DNA from: Teratosphaeria epicoccoides | Lineage: Eukaryota > Ascomycota > Dothideomycetes > Mycosphaerellales > Teratosphaeriaceae | Length of the DNA: 64,000 bases | NCBI GenBank assembly: GCA_021401465.1 | Contig: JADDMT010000089.1 | Location: 1 to 64,000, forward strand | Reading direction: 5' to 3' | In this document: piece after piece, positions 32,504-43,190 of the stretch | How positions within the stretch are numbered: position 1 is the stretch's first letter | How the letters are laid out: the number at the start of each line of letters is the position of its first letter | The notes under the pieces: generated by a model | What the model was told of the DNA's origin: nothing | The model's input: only the letters and a program-made list of their open reading frames with translations | Databases searched by the model: none | Position numbers and translations under genes: made by a program

Positions 32504-33001
32504 ATGGCTACGCCCATTGCCTCAGACGGTGTCTTTAGCTTGTACCAAGACAGCACGCTGGAACATGAGCGCATTGCGCTTCGATCGCGAAACGACGAAG
32601 GACTACCGTTCTTGCGCCTCCCTGTCGTGTTGCGGAAGATCATCTATGAGCTCGCCGTCGGTGAAGTCTCTCCCATCCATTTCAAGAAAAAGACGGTGCG
32701 GCCATCATTGAGTCAGATCTGCCACCTGCTGCGAGCAGAGATCACTCAAATCTTCTTCAGCGGCAACGCCTTCAGCTTCAACAACTAGGACTTATCAGAG
32801 ATTGAGGAGCGATCCGTCAATCGTCGCGCGACGCTCTTCCGCACCTTTGCTGGTCCGTCCATCAACGCCGTCAGGACAGTCTTGATCAATAAATCCTTGC
32901 GCTTCCAATTCGCCGCAAGGAAAACCGAGGCGCTGACGCTGGAAGTGCGTCTGGTAGATTCAGAAAACCGAAGGCAGTGTGATCACAGTTTCTGTGGCTG
33001 A
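32504..33001 (+). pseudogene. 2EXR-type protein interrupted by an in-frame stop
   Basis: An ATG at 32504 opens a frame with FLRLPVVLRKIIYELAVGE, the start of the fungal 2EXR/F-box-like motif, followed by PSLSQICHLLRAEITQIFF. It stops at TAG 32786-32788 after 94 codons, yet the same frame stays open for 70 more codons to TGA at 32999-33001 and reads like the continuation (RRATLFRTFAGPS, SLRFQFAARK). The family is usually 200 residues or more, so the stop probably breaks the gene. Alternatives are a short intact protein or an unrecognised intron over the stop. It lies directly downstream of the decayed aldolase. Confidence 0.5.
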
Positions 33002-33603
33002 AGAGAGATAGCCTTGCCCAGAAGGACGCAAAGCATGCATGCGTGCGCTCCATTGGGCGCAAAACATATCTGAGAGCCTGAGCCCGGAACTTGGGATCGT
33101 AGATTTGCTTGAGCAATACGTACGGGCGTGTGCTACAACTGCGACACGTCAAGCGGCGGCGGCAGAATGCGATCTGTGCGGAGGGTCGATTGTCATCTGC
33201 AGGTGATTGAACATAACGAAGCAGACAAGTTATGCAGACGGTCACTTGTGGGTGCTGAGCTAGTAATGACTTTGATCACGCATACCATTGTTGCGCTGTG
33301 ATTGTTCAAATCACAGTCGATGGCACCAGAAGCCTCAGATAATGTGGGAATACTAGCATTCAGCCATAACTAAGCAACCGAAAACTCGCAATGGGTAGCA
33401 AACGGCAGCAGGCCTTGCCATTGTACATCATGCTCCCAAACAGCTTGCAGCAGAAACGATGCACCATTGCCATCTGCCATATGAGCCGCGATGTAGTACT
33501 CGCTTCTTGCAATTTCGTGCACAGCAGCGTATATCCACCCCCAGGCGTTCTCTTGCTTAGCCGTCCCCAGATCATGCATCATACACTTCCAAGGCCGTGT
33601 GCT

Positions 33604-34137
33604 CTACTGGGCCTTGACGGCGTAGTTTCTCTGCGGGAAATGACACTGCTTCTTGCGCTGTCTCTCGGTAATCCGGCTGGCGTCCTCCTTCGACAAAGCG
33701 CGGCGAATGGCACGGGTCTGCTTGGGTCTGAGGTCGAGAGGCAGGTACTTCTTCTTCTCATAGAATAGGCGCAGTTGGTGGCGCTGATTTGCGTTGATGA
33801 CTGTGAGGACGCGGGCGATGGACTTGCGGACGTCGTGACTGTATCGAAACGCGTCAGTACCCCATTGCCTCGAATTAGAACTTGTCTTGGCATCCGAAGC
33901 CGATCTGGGAGAGCCGTACATCTTGGTCAACTTGCTCTGCGCGCCACCAGCGATTTTCTGTGTCCTCAATTGCACCAATTCCGCCTTTAGCTCATCGAGC
34001 TGCTTCTTCAGGTCCTCCTTGTTCTTGCCCCAGAGCTGCCCTGCCTTGACTTTGCCGGACGACTGTCAGAACATTCACTGTCAGCATAAATCTTGTCTTC
34101 CATGTGAACTTGAGTGCAGATGTGGTGCGCATACCAT
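33604..34137 (-). CDS. RPL35: 60S ribosomal protein L35 (uL29)
   Basis: Three exons: 34137-34135 (only the ATG), 34062-33920 and 33838-33604, giving 126 residues. The first intron begins immediately after the start codon (GTATGC at 34134) and ends CTGACAG. The product reads M-SSGKVKAGQLWGKNKEDL, then ELVQLRTQKIAGG, LTKIHDVRKSIARVLTVIN and YLPLDLRPKQTRAIRR, all invariant in eukaryotic L35. The second intron (81 bp) has GTACGG, a TACTGAC branch and TACAG, and joins LTK-I-HDVRK. L35 sits at the polypeptide exit tunnel and contacts SRP. Length and sequence match the family exactly. It is divergent from GOS1 (278 bp between start codons). Confidence 0.96.
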
Positions 34138-34415
34138 CTTGGTTGTGTGTGCTGTGTTTTAGTAAGACCTGGCAGTCGTCGCAGCTGATCGTGAAGTTCT
34201 TCAATGGAAGTTCGCCAAATTGTGTGCCCGCCAAGAGAGCGTCTCGCTTGACCTTCCTTCTCCGTTTCTTGACACGGGCGCTACCTAGTCTTGAGTCGTA
34301 AATGGAACCTCAGGCATGCGCCGGATTTGGTGGAGTTCAAACCCCTCGAGGACACCAGGCCACATTTGTTGGAGCTTTCTCTCAGCGAGGGCGGAGCAGC
34401 AGATTCGAGTCAATC

Positions 34416-35139
34416 ATGGCATCAGGAAATAGCTGGGCACAAGTGCGACAACAAGCGCGGGCGCAAGAAACACAGGTCACATACCACCGCTCCCTGAACA
34501 GCAATACAATCTGACAACTTGCAGACCGAGTCTCTCTTCCATAGCTACTCCCAATTCGCCTCAAAATCCGACCTCGAACCTAAGCCCAGCGAAGAAGAAC
34601 ACCGTCTGGAGAATCAGATCAATGGAGCACTGGAGACGCGATCAACCCTTCTCCAACAATTAGCCCGACTCTTAGACTCAGAACCTACACCATCCGCACT
34701 CAAGTCGACGAATCTCTCAAGACATCGCGAGATATTACAACAGCATCGAACAGAATTTACACGACTAAAAGCGCAAGTCAAGGAGCAGAGAGATAGGGCT
34801 GCATTATTATCAGGAATCTCGTCAAAAGCACGAGACTACCGAGCGCGAGAGAACCCTGAGGCGGCAGAGGGAGAGTATATGCTTGATGAGCGGGCGCGGC
34901 TGGATCGATCGCACAATGTTGTGGACTCCGTCCTGAGTCAGGCATATGCAACGAATGAGTCCTTTGCCATGCAGAGGGAGAACTTGGTGTCGATACAGCG
35001 GAGGATCACAGGCGCGGCGGCGCAGATACCGGGCATGAACACGCTGATGCAGCGAATCGGGAGTAAGAAGAGGAGGGACGGGATCATACTAGGGTCGTTC
35101 ATTGCGGTTTGCTGTCTAGTGTTGCTCTGGCTCTTGTGA
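34416..35139 (+). CDS. GOS1: Golgi SNARE Gos1
   Basis: Two exons, 34416-34475 and 34525-35139, with a 49-bp intron; 224 residues. The donor GTCACA is weaker than most in this window, but the join gives ARAQETQTESLFHSYSQFAS, the standard Gos1/GOS28 start. A coiled-coil region follows, then a Qb-SNARE segment with SHNVVDSVLSQAYATNESF, and a single C-terminal membrane anchor (GIILGSFIAVCCLVLLWLL) ending at the stop. Gos1 acts in intra-Golgi and endosome-to-Golgi fusion with Sed5 and Ykt6. The tail-anchored topology and length are typical. Confidence 0.93.
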
Positions 35140-35295
35140 GTTATGGAAATTCTCATTGTTGCTGCGAAGAGTCCAAGGAGCTGCTGCGCGAGTGCAGAGT
35201 GCATAGCATGCGCGCATGGCTAGGCCGAGACTGTAAAAAGGGTATTGTACAGCACCGAGTGTATCATCATGATCGTCATGAGCACGAGATTGTGC

Positions 35296-36420
35296 TTACG
35301 CGGCGGCGGCAGCCTTCTGGCTACCCTCGGCCACGATCTCAGCCACAGCGTCCTCGAGCTGTTTCCGCTGCTCGATCGTATTGAACCGCTTCTCCTTCGG
35401 CACTTTGGCTTCTTGGATCAGTCGCATCAGACCTTTGTTCATGGACTCCTTCTCCGAAGGTGTTGCCTCTGCGCTTCCCGCCCACCTGATCTTACAGTCC
35501 TTATCCACTAGATAAACGTAGCCGCCTTTATCGTTCAGCATACCAATAGCCTCTTTCATGATTTCTGAGACTCCTCTCCTGACCAAGAAGTAACGCTCTT
35601 GCTCCGCTGGTGTGCGCGTCTTCCTCAGCACTGAAGGAAAGATCAACCACCACTTCAAGAAATTCGTCTCATGGTTGATCTCAACTCTTTGTGCCAGACC
35701 TTCGTGGTCTTTCAAGATATGATGTAGTTCTGAATTATTTTCCAGGCTACAGAAGGAGGCAACATTCGCCGCGGCCCACACATTAGTGAACAGACCGACA
35801 ATGCTGATCTTGCCTTTCATGACCTGACAGGTATCTCGACCATATCCACCATAGCCGTCTCCTCTATCCAAGTCCCTTCTCGGCCCTGGACTCAAAGTCT
35901 GTCCGAAAAAGTTGGGGAAGTAAAGCGCATGCTCCGACCTGAATAATCTTTCGTTGGCTACAAAGACTTTGCCTTTGTGGAACCGCATGTTACTCCAATC
36001 ACGGAAGTATGGCTTGGCGATTTGTCTGGTCATTACTGCTCTTCGTTCTAGGTGTTTGTCGTAATTGTGAAGGTCGTCTCGTTTCTGCTGAAATGTCCGG
36101 TTGTCAAGACCCATGTTCTCGCCTGGCTGCGGTGGGTTTGGCATTCCTATGGGTCGTGGCAGAGGGTATGGTGTGAAATTGTCATCGTCGTTTCGTCTCT
36201 TCTTGAGATCGCTTCCCATAGGAGTTGGACGAAATGTTGGTCGTGCTGACGGAGGCGGCGGCACAACCTTTGTTGGTTTTGGTGGTGGTACCGTCTGGTT
36301 GCCATTGGGCTGTGAAGCATAGCATCGTCGTCCTGATGACCCCAAAGGGCATTGTTGATGCGGTATTCGGTACGCGAGCGACCGCATTGCCCGCAGACAC
36401 AGCAGCGACGGTGGCTTCAT
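35296..36420 (-). CDS. ATP10: Mitochondrial ATP synthase assembly factor Atp10
   Basis: Single-exon gene of 374 codons from ATG at 36420. The N-terminus (MKPPSLLCLRAMRSLAYRI and further Arg, no acidic residues) is a mitochondrial targeting peptide, followed by a Pro-rich linker. The conserved domain includes PYFRDWSNMRFHKGKVFVAN, ALYFPNFFGQTL, ISIVGLFTNVWAAANVASF and GYVYLVDKDCKIRWAGSAEA, matching fungal Atp10. Atp10 is an inner-membrane chaperone for subunit 6 during Fo assembly. The 28-residue stretch around the Gly-Tyr repeats (GDGYGGYGRD) is a lineage-specific insertion. Start codons of ATP10 and ACL4 are 243 bp apart in divergent orientation. Confidence 0.92.
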   Translation of the reverse strand: MKPPSLLCLRAMRSLAYRIPHQQCPLGSSGRRCYASQPNGNQTVPPPKPTKVVPPPPSARPTFRPTPMGSDLKKRRNDDDNFTPYPLPRPIGMPNPPQPGENMGLDNRTFQQKRDDLHNYDKHLERRAVMTRQIAKPYFRDWSNMRFHKGKVFVANERLFRSEHALYFPNFFGQTLSPGPRRDLDRGDGYGGYGRDTCQVMKGKISIVGLFTNVWAAANVASFCSLENNSELHHILKDHEGLAQRVEINHETNFLKWWLIFPSVLRKTRTPAEQERYFLVRRGVSEIMKEAIGMLNDKGGYVYLVDKDCKIRWAGSAEATPSEKESMNKGLMRLIQEAKVPKEKRFNTIEQRKQLEDAVAEIVAEGSQKAAAAA

Positions 36421-36663
36421 GATCTGGGTGATGGCATGTGATTGTCAGATGTTAGTCTTGAGTAGTGGAGTTGCGGGATACAGCTCCTCGGTGCGGCTAG
36501 AGCCTCGGTGGTGCCACAAAAGTCAAAGCCACAGGGCAATTTTACGCGAGACTTGAGAATCAAAATTTGGGTCGTGTTTCTGCTTCACTACTGCACTTCG
36601 GCATCGCCGTTCAGACATTGAATCGAAGCGACGTCAAAAATCTGCTGCACCAAGGTCCGTGCG

Positions 36664-37914
36664 ATGGACATGGCCAAGACGAAGACAGCAAAGCAGTCAA
36701 AGACGATGGCCAATGGCAAAAAGTCCAAGGAAACCCCCGAGCAGCTCTACGCCTCCGCTATTGAGCTGGTTGAGCAACACCAACCCGAGGAGGCGCTGAA
36801 GCAGGCGCAGAAGCTTTGGTCACAAGTGCAAAATCACGCTGTCACCGAAACGCTTCCAGCATTAAATTTACTCGGCGAGATCAGCGTTGAACTTGGTGAA
36901 CTAGATGAAGCAAAGCTTTATTTCGAAGAAGCCGTCAAGCTTGATCCAAACGGCGAGGTGCCTGAGGCTTTTGGTGGTGGAGCTGAGAAATTCTTGTGGT
37001 TGGCTCAGCTGTGTGAGGAAGGTGGCAGAGCGAGTGTTGGCTGGTTTGAGCAGGGGGTCACTGCATTGCAACACGAGATTGCAGCTCTTGAGAATGGCAG
37101 TATGAATGGGAAAATGGACGAGGAGAGTCTGCTATTGCTGCGCGTAGAGAAAAAGAGAAAAATTGCCAATGCTTTGTGCGGTATTGTCGAAGTCTACATG
37201 ACTGATCTGTCTTGGGAGGATGATGCTGAGGCACGGTGCGAGAATCTCATCACGCAAGCTATGACTGTCGAAGAGGAGACGAGTCCGGAGGTCTTGCAAA
37301 CACTTGCTTCTGTCAGATTGTCACAGGAAAGGAGAGATGATGCTCAAACTGCACTCTCACGATCATTGAGCACATGGAAGGATTTGGATCCGGAAGACCC
37401 CGCCGCGCCTGACTTCTCAACTCGGATATCTCTCGCAAGACTATTGATGGAAGCTGAAATGGAATCCGATGCAATGGCTGTCATTCAGCGTCTTGTCTCA
37501 GACGACGATCAGAGTGTCGAAGCGTGGTACCTCGGCGGATGGTGTCAATATATCGTTGCGCAAAAGCTCGCGGAGAGACCGGCAGATCAGTCGGACGACA
37601 TCATTACAATGACCAATGGCGAGCGAGACCTTTCAGGGGAGCGAATTGTGGCACTGAAAGGAAGCCGCAATTGGCTCAAGCAGGCACAGAAGCTGTATAG
37701 GCTTCTCGAGTACGAAGACGGCCGACTGCTAGAGCACACTAATGAGCTTGTGGCTGAGCTCGACACGGTACTGGGTCCGGAACTTAAGAGTACCGAAGGC
37801 GGTGAGGCCGACGACTGCGATTGGGAGGAATGGGATGGAGTCCAGGATGGTGAAGAACAAGTCGGTGAAGGTGCCGAGGACGTGGATGAGGATCACGATA
37901 TGGAAGACTCCTAG
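36664..37914 (+). CDS. ACL4: Assembly chaperone of RPL4 (Acl4-like TPR protein)
   Basis: Single-exon gene of 416 codons ending TAG. A Lys-rich N-terminus (MDMAKTKTAKQSKTM) precedes tetratricopeptide repeats: YASAIELVEQHQPEEALKQA, then LNLLGEISVELGELDEAKLY and FEEAVKLDPNGEVPEA. Later helices include EVLQTLASVRLSQERRDDAQ and SVEAWYLGGWCQYIVAQKL. The C-terminus is strongly acidic (EADDCDWEEWDGVQDGEEQ). This combination is that of fungal Acl4, which captures nascent ribosomal protein uL4 and escorts it to the nucleus. The acidic tail suits binding to a basic ribosomal protein. It is separated by two genes from RPL35, but without evidence of a shared operon-like control. Confidence 0.85.
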   Translation: MDMAKTKTAKQSKTMANGKKSKETPEQLYASAIELVEQHQPEEALKQAQKLWSQVQNHAVTETLPALNLLGEISVELGELDEAKLYFEEAVKLDPNGEVPEAFGGGAEKFLWLAQLCEEGGRASVGWFEQGVTALQHEIAALENGSMNGKMDEESLLLLRVEKKRKIANALCGIVEVYMTDLSWEDDAEARCENLITQAMTVEEETSPEVLQTLASVRLSQERRDDAQTALSRSLSTWKDLDPEDPAAPDFSTRISLARLLMEAEMESDAMAVIQRLVSDDDQSVEAWYLGGWCQYIVAQKLAERPADQSDDIITMTNGERDLSGERIVALKGSRNWLKQAQKLYRLLEYEDGRLLEHTNELVAELDTVLGPELKSTEGGEADDCDWEEWDGVQDGEEQVGEGAEDVDEDHDMEDS

Positions 37915-40900
37915 ACAACTCATCAGAGATGTCTGAAGCTGTCGCACGCGGGCTGGCACTGTATGTATATGCATACTCGTTGGACTGATCTCTGCGCAAA
38001 GAGGGCTTGCCTTGCCGGGGACTATGGCTTGTGATGCTGAGCAGAAACATTGGTTCAGACAAAACTCACCGAACAGCTTTCTCTCCAGGAGCGATCCTTG
38101 TAACAGGATCTCGAGCCGCTCATTCGTTGGTGTGTCCTGGATACATAACCGCCAGCAAAGCTCCATCGTCGCATGCAGTCGCACTCTGCATGTGAGCCTA
38201 CTGGTCCTTAGCACAGTTGAACTTCATGCATATTCCCATGTTTCTGTACCATTGAAGTCATAGAGTCGGCTTTGCCGTCCGTAGGCGCCTAATCGATGAT
38301 TCTGGCACTTTCACCACTCACGATCCTCCTCTTCCATATGACAGCTGCTAGCTTCAACCCTAAGCCGCGTATGTATGCGATCACGAACATTCACACTGAC
38401 TTCTCGGGCCGGTCTATTGACCTGTTACAGAACATGTCCCCCGGCAGGACCACGCTGGCACGTGAGCTTGATAGCATTAACATTGCAGCTCAGCCGTTTC
38501 GCAACAGGAAGAGGAGTGGGTAGCGGAGTCCAGAGTTTATCGCTACTATACACAAATCATCAGAGTAGCGCTGTTGGGCTCATCTACAACATCACTTCAT
38601 GTGCTAATTCAATGTTGCTTTTGCGCCCACTGTGGCGTGTGTCAGACGCTCCTATCCGATCACTCTAAGATGCCTACACAGAGATCAACAGACTGACGGA
38701 CTCCGCCTCCAGGTCCGTGATGGCGGTCCCAGCGACCAAGCACGAACACTTCTTGTGCCTGACCCGATCGATCGACGAACGCAGATGCGGGTCATCAGCC
38801 ACAGTGTTGCACACCCGCGCCCAACACGGAGATTTTTACGCTACATGTTCGGTTGGTAACCAACCACAACCCACGAACTCAGTCAAAACCTCCTTCCCGC
38901 TCAGTAAGTCGTGCCGACCTTCAACCACAGCCATCTCCGTCACTCCGTTGGCATGATCTTGACACTACAGATGTGCTGAGCCAGCTGTTTCGTTCCGGGA
39001 CACACACCATCACTTCTGAGACGAGGGGCTTGGTCACACATGGCTTGTGTGTGTGTTAGGGCTAGCGTGCATGCCAGTCTCTCGCTCACGGCGTCGGCGG
39101 GTAGCAACCGAGAGCATGCAACTATCTGCACGCGTAAAGAACACAGACAGGGCTGTGAAGTGTGTGGTTTTGGTATAGTCGTTTGTGTTCGCATGCGCCA
39201 TGCGCCATTCTGGCAATCTGGAAGGATCACTAGCTCATGACTGCGCTCATTCGTCTACTTGCAGCGCGATGCCGGCAGCTCGGGCACCACTGCACAGCCG
39301 ATGGCAACAGAGCCGCGCATACACGCCCGCTCGATTGTTGAAAACAGTCAGGTGCAGCTTTCCGCTTACATGACTCCGGCGTGGCGACTGTGCCTTGGCT
39401 ACCACCGTCATGGCCTGCGTGAGGCTGCAATGCTCGCATCGACGCTAGCCATGCCGTCGGCTGAAAACGGCTTCGCCGCTCGATCACTGGCTCTGCGACC
39501 GCAACGAGCAATTGCGTAGTCAAGCTCCACTAGTGACTCCTCCGTGAGCATGTGCGCAAAAGGCTCAAACGCCCAGTGTGATCAGAGCGCCTTGGGGCTC
39601 CCCAGATCCTGGGTCCACATGAATCAGGTTGCTCGAGCATATGCAGGCAGCCGTCGGGTAGCCGCGCCGGTCACGCTGCGTTCGCAGGCGGTAGATGTGT
39701 ACACAACTGCAGTCTGCAGGTACAGATTGTGCATCTTTGGGTTAGCTCACCGGCGCCGGAAGCGGTGCATGCATGTGATGGCGAGCGGAATAGCATCCGT
39801 TGAACGCCGATGATGTAGAGCATGGTGGTGTGGTGCCCTCCGCATCAGGAGTTTCAGGTTCAGCTTTTTCGCCGGACCCAGGGATGCGGTAGCTGTTCTC
39901 GAGGAAGCACGCATGTAACGAACGCATAAGACGAAGTGAACGCTACGGAACTCTAATACCGACTGAACCAACTTCACATGCAATGCTCGTGCCGCACCCT
40001 GAACACAGCTCCGTCCGCTTTAGTTGCGACTTCTCAGATGACTATGCGCATCAGGCTGCTCCGCCGTTACGGACTTGTTCCGCACCACGCCAACGAGAGT
40101 GCATAGATAGAGAGTAGCATAGCAACAACCAGCAGTGAACGTGCCAGGTTCGGGCCTAGTCCCAGTCCCACACGGCAGGGCTGTGGCGCGGATCGCTGTG
40201 CATCCAGTTCTGCGGTCAGAGCGTCACTGACCATTCAGAACTGCTTGACACCAGGCTGTCAAGCGCAAGAGGGTCTATGGCAATGCTTCACAATTGCGCA
40301 AGGCCCAGGGCGACTATATCTCGTCCTTATACGGTCGTCGGGGAGTCGACTGACATTTGATGTCGCTCGTGCGAGGATCGAGCAGCGAGTTTCCGAAAGC
40401 GGCGGGTCTGAGACTACAGAGGGTCCAGGCGCGAGACAACCTCTACGCATGCGGTGGGAATCAGTCTCGTAAACCGCGTTCAGCGACAGCAGGTCCAAAT
40501 CAGCAATCCAGAGACTCTGAACTCAGTCCGTCGATGGTGGCAATTGCTACAAGTACCCTTGGCCTACTCGCACAAAGGATCTTGTGTGACTTCGTCTTGA
40601 CCTCTTTCTGTTTCTGCTTGCTCATCAGCTCCTTTGGACTGCTCATCTCTTCCGAGACAAAGCCTGTTCAAACAAGGACGACGACCAAGGACTCTGAGCC
40701 TCACCAGAGCGGCAAAGGCCAGTTGCGTGGACGTGTGTTTGCGGGCGTGCAAAGAATCGCGGATCGGCGCCTGAGCGTGCAATTCGGAGGACAAAGTGCG
40801 CAGAAGGCGCGGATAGTTGCACAAGGTAATGCCTCTTTTCTTGCGCCTGCGAAGTGTCCATGCAGACATGCGTGCCCGAACAAACCGCACGATAGCAATC

Positions 40901-41025
40901 CGCCGTCATCGACATTCATGCTTACAAGACATGCAGATCGGTGTCGGCGAAGTTCTTAGAAGCCATTGGCTTTCCGTCCGTTCTTGGATCTCGCAGACAA
41001 CGGCAGCAGTTTCGGCATTGAAGCA
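37915..41025. other. 3.1-kb gene-poor interval upstream of the HMG-box gene
   Basis: No convincing gene. A 200-codon frame on the plus strand (40357-40959) has a hydrophobic stretch but no family and directly precedes the HMG-box gene, so it may be part of a long leader or chance. Other frames are below 100 codons. No repeat array or RNA gene is recognised. Confidence 0.45.
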
Positions 41026-42654
41026 ATGACAACGATGACATCCACAATCGCAGTCCACCAGGGAGCCGACGACTTTGGCCTCGATGCTGTTGCACAGCAC
41101 AATGCGGCTGTTAACTCGACAGAACAGTTTCCGGCATTCGCTGAAGACGCCAAAGGGTTGGGCATCTACGTAAGTCGCGACGGCTCCTATTATGCTGCCG
41201 GCCATTTGCTCACGAGCGATCAGCAAGACGTCTACGCGCCGTATGAGGATGAGGTCAATTATCTTCACAATCCACCAACGCCAAGGTCCAACACAAGCGA
41301 TGGTATCCGCACGCGCTCGGGCCGCTCGACCAGACAAACGGACTCACCGTACAGCTGTCGGATCTCCAAGTCGCCAGCTCCAAGGTCCAAGAAGGACCGG
41401 AAATCCAAAGCTAATAAGTCCAATGTCCCGAAGATCGATCAACCACTGTCGGTTTTGACCAAGGATAGCGAGGTACCTCTGAAGGACATGGACGCCTGGG
41501 TCAACAGGTCCGCAGAAGTCAGACGCCAAGAGGTGGAGAAGCGCAACGGATATGTAACCCGTCCCATGAACAGCTTCATGTTGTATCGATCAGCCTTTGC
41601 AGAGCGAACCAAGCACTGGTGTCTGCAAAATAACCATCAAGTCGTCTCGTCAGTGGCCGGAGAATCGTGGCCCCTGGAGCCGCAAGAGGTTCGCGATCAG
41701 TACAACGATTGGGCCAAACTCGAAAGAGCCAACCACGCGGCGGCGCATCCTGAGTACAAATTCTCTCCATCCAAATCCACCAACAAGCGTCGCAAGGGCG
41801 ACTTTTCGGATGACGAGGACGAGATCAGCCTTGATGGTGATCCGGATGGTGATTACAGAGGTGGCCACGGACGGAGCGTGCGGCAAAGGAGAGGTGGGCC
41901 GTCGCAGGAATCGGTGCCACTCAACAACACTTACGGCTTCGACTCGCACCCGTACTTCGGTCAGCAAGCCACTGGATTCGAGCAAAGTCATTACCAGTAC
42001 GCCAACCCGGGCCGTCCTCTCCCGTCCAACATCGCGTATGACCACAACGGCGTGCCGTACAACCCGCAAACAGGCACATACATCCAACAGCAGACGTACC
42101 AGCATCCTCAATACCCGTATGTCCAGGAAGTCCGCGGAGTGCGCGTTCCAACACCGAACAGCATGAACGGCGCTCAGCAGCACCACTCGGTCGGTGGCTA
42201 TGGGCTTCCAGGCGGTCAGCAGCAGCAGATGAATGCCGAAGAGCTTTTCAACAGCTCCAGAACCGGCACTCCAATGCAACAGTACAACCAGTACGGACAG
42301 ACCGTATATTCACGATACACTGCAAGCCATCATCAACAGCAGGCGCCGCAGCAGTTTCAGCCGGAGCTGCAGCAGACGTCGCCATACCGACATCCGGCAC
42401 CACCACCACCAGTCGGCCAGGCGTATGCTGAGCACCAGGCTTACTTGCAAGCCGCATCACAGCCTCAGACGGCGATCGATCCGACACTCGAAGCTGAGCT
42501 GGGCATTGCGGCCGGTGCCGGCGAGTCGCATTTTGATTCGGCAATTGGCGATCTGACGGCGGGAGACCTTGGTGGGTTGGGATATTATCAGGAGCCTGTG
42601 GCTCAGAATGCGTCGATAGATCCGGCGTGGCACGCGGTGGAAGACCTGAAGTGA
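41026..42654 (+). CDS. HMG-box transcription factor (MATA_HMG-type box)
   Basis: The open frame from ATG 41026 to TGA gives 542 residues. The HMG box starts near residue 177: VTRPMNSFMLYRSAFAERTK, then NNHQVVSSVAGESWPLEPQE and YNDWAKLERANHAAAHPEYK. The N-terminal third is Ser/Pro/Lys-rich with a basic KKDRKSKANKS segment; after the box comes KRRKGDFSDDEDE, a possible nuclear signal. The C-terminal 270 residues are Gln/Tyr/Pro-rich, typical of an activation domain. The motif RPMNSFMLYR separates it from MAT1-2-1 mating-type proteins (RPxNAYILYR) and places it with other fungal sexual-development HMG factors. A GTAAGT at about 41170 might be a donor, but the frame runs on. The start may lie in an upstream exon. 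Confidence 0.8.
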   Translation: MTTMTSTIAVHQGADDFGLDAVAQHNAAVNSTEQFPAFAEDAKGLGIYVSRDGSYYAAGHLLTSDQQDVYAPYEDEVNYLHNPPTPRSNTSDGIRTRSGRSTRQTDSPYSCRISKSPAPRSKKDRKSKANKSNVPKIDQPLSVLTKDSEVPLKDMDAWVNRSAEVRRQEVEKRNGYVTRPMNSFMLYRSAFAERTKHWCLQNNHQVVSSVAGESWPLEPQEVRDQYNDWAKLERANHAAAHPEYKFSPSKSTNKRRKGDFSDDEDEISLDGDPDGDYRGGHGRSVRQRRGGPSQESVPLNNTYGFDSHPYFGQQATGFEQSHYQYANPGRPLPSNIAYDHNGVPYNPQTGTYIQQQTYQHPQYPYVQEVRGVRVPTPNSMNGAQQHHSVGGYGLPGGQQQQMNAEELFNSSRTGTPMQQYNQYGQTVYSRYTASHHQQQAPQQFQPELQQTSPYRHPAPPPPVGQAYAEHQAYLQAASQPQTAIDPTLEAELGIAAGAGESHFDSAIGDLTAGDLGGLGYYQEPVAQNASIDPAWHAVEDLK

Positions 42655-43190
42655 TCCCGGTGTTGAGCCTCATGACCGCAATGACTGTGGCTGTTTCAGA
42701 CAATCTTGTTGATAAAGCTCGTTGTATTGCGTGTAATTTTGCTGTCAATATGATTATGGAGAACGCCCGAAAAGCCTTCCTAAATTGTGGTTTCAACTTC
42801 CAGGTGTCGTAGAGGAGCATACGACTCTTGACGTTCGGATCTGATCTGACCATAAATATCCACTCAACAATGCCATTGTATGTCGCACAGCTGGGACGGC
42901 CGGCTGCATCTATGAGGTTACACAGAGCATTCTGGAACGCGCTTGCACCTATTTTGGATGTCTTTGTCGACTCGATGGCATGTCTCCGTAGATCTAAATA
43001 AACCCGGTAGGCCGATGGTGATGTAGTTGAGATGATTTCTGACAAGGTGGACTTTGCTCATGTCGCACTCGCCGTGGTGGCCTCAGGCAACCATTCTTTT
43101 TCATCACTCTTGCATGTCCAGTACTAGGCAGGGTCGGAATGTTCGCTGCAGGTCAGATCTACAGAGGTGGGCTCGAAGCTGCTAGCAGAA

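Noticed and set aside
40357..40959. 200-codon plus-strand frame with a hydrophobic segment
   Set aside because: No family match and no splice signal linking it clearly to the HMG-box gene; kept only as part of the gap description.
42248..43045. 265-codon minus-strand frame
   Set aside because: It runs antisense through the Gln-rich end of the HMG-box gene, where triplet-biased sequence creates long shadow frames; no family is seen.
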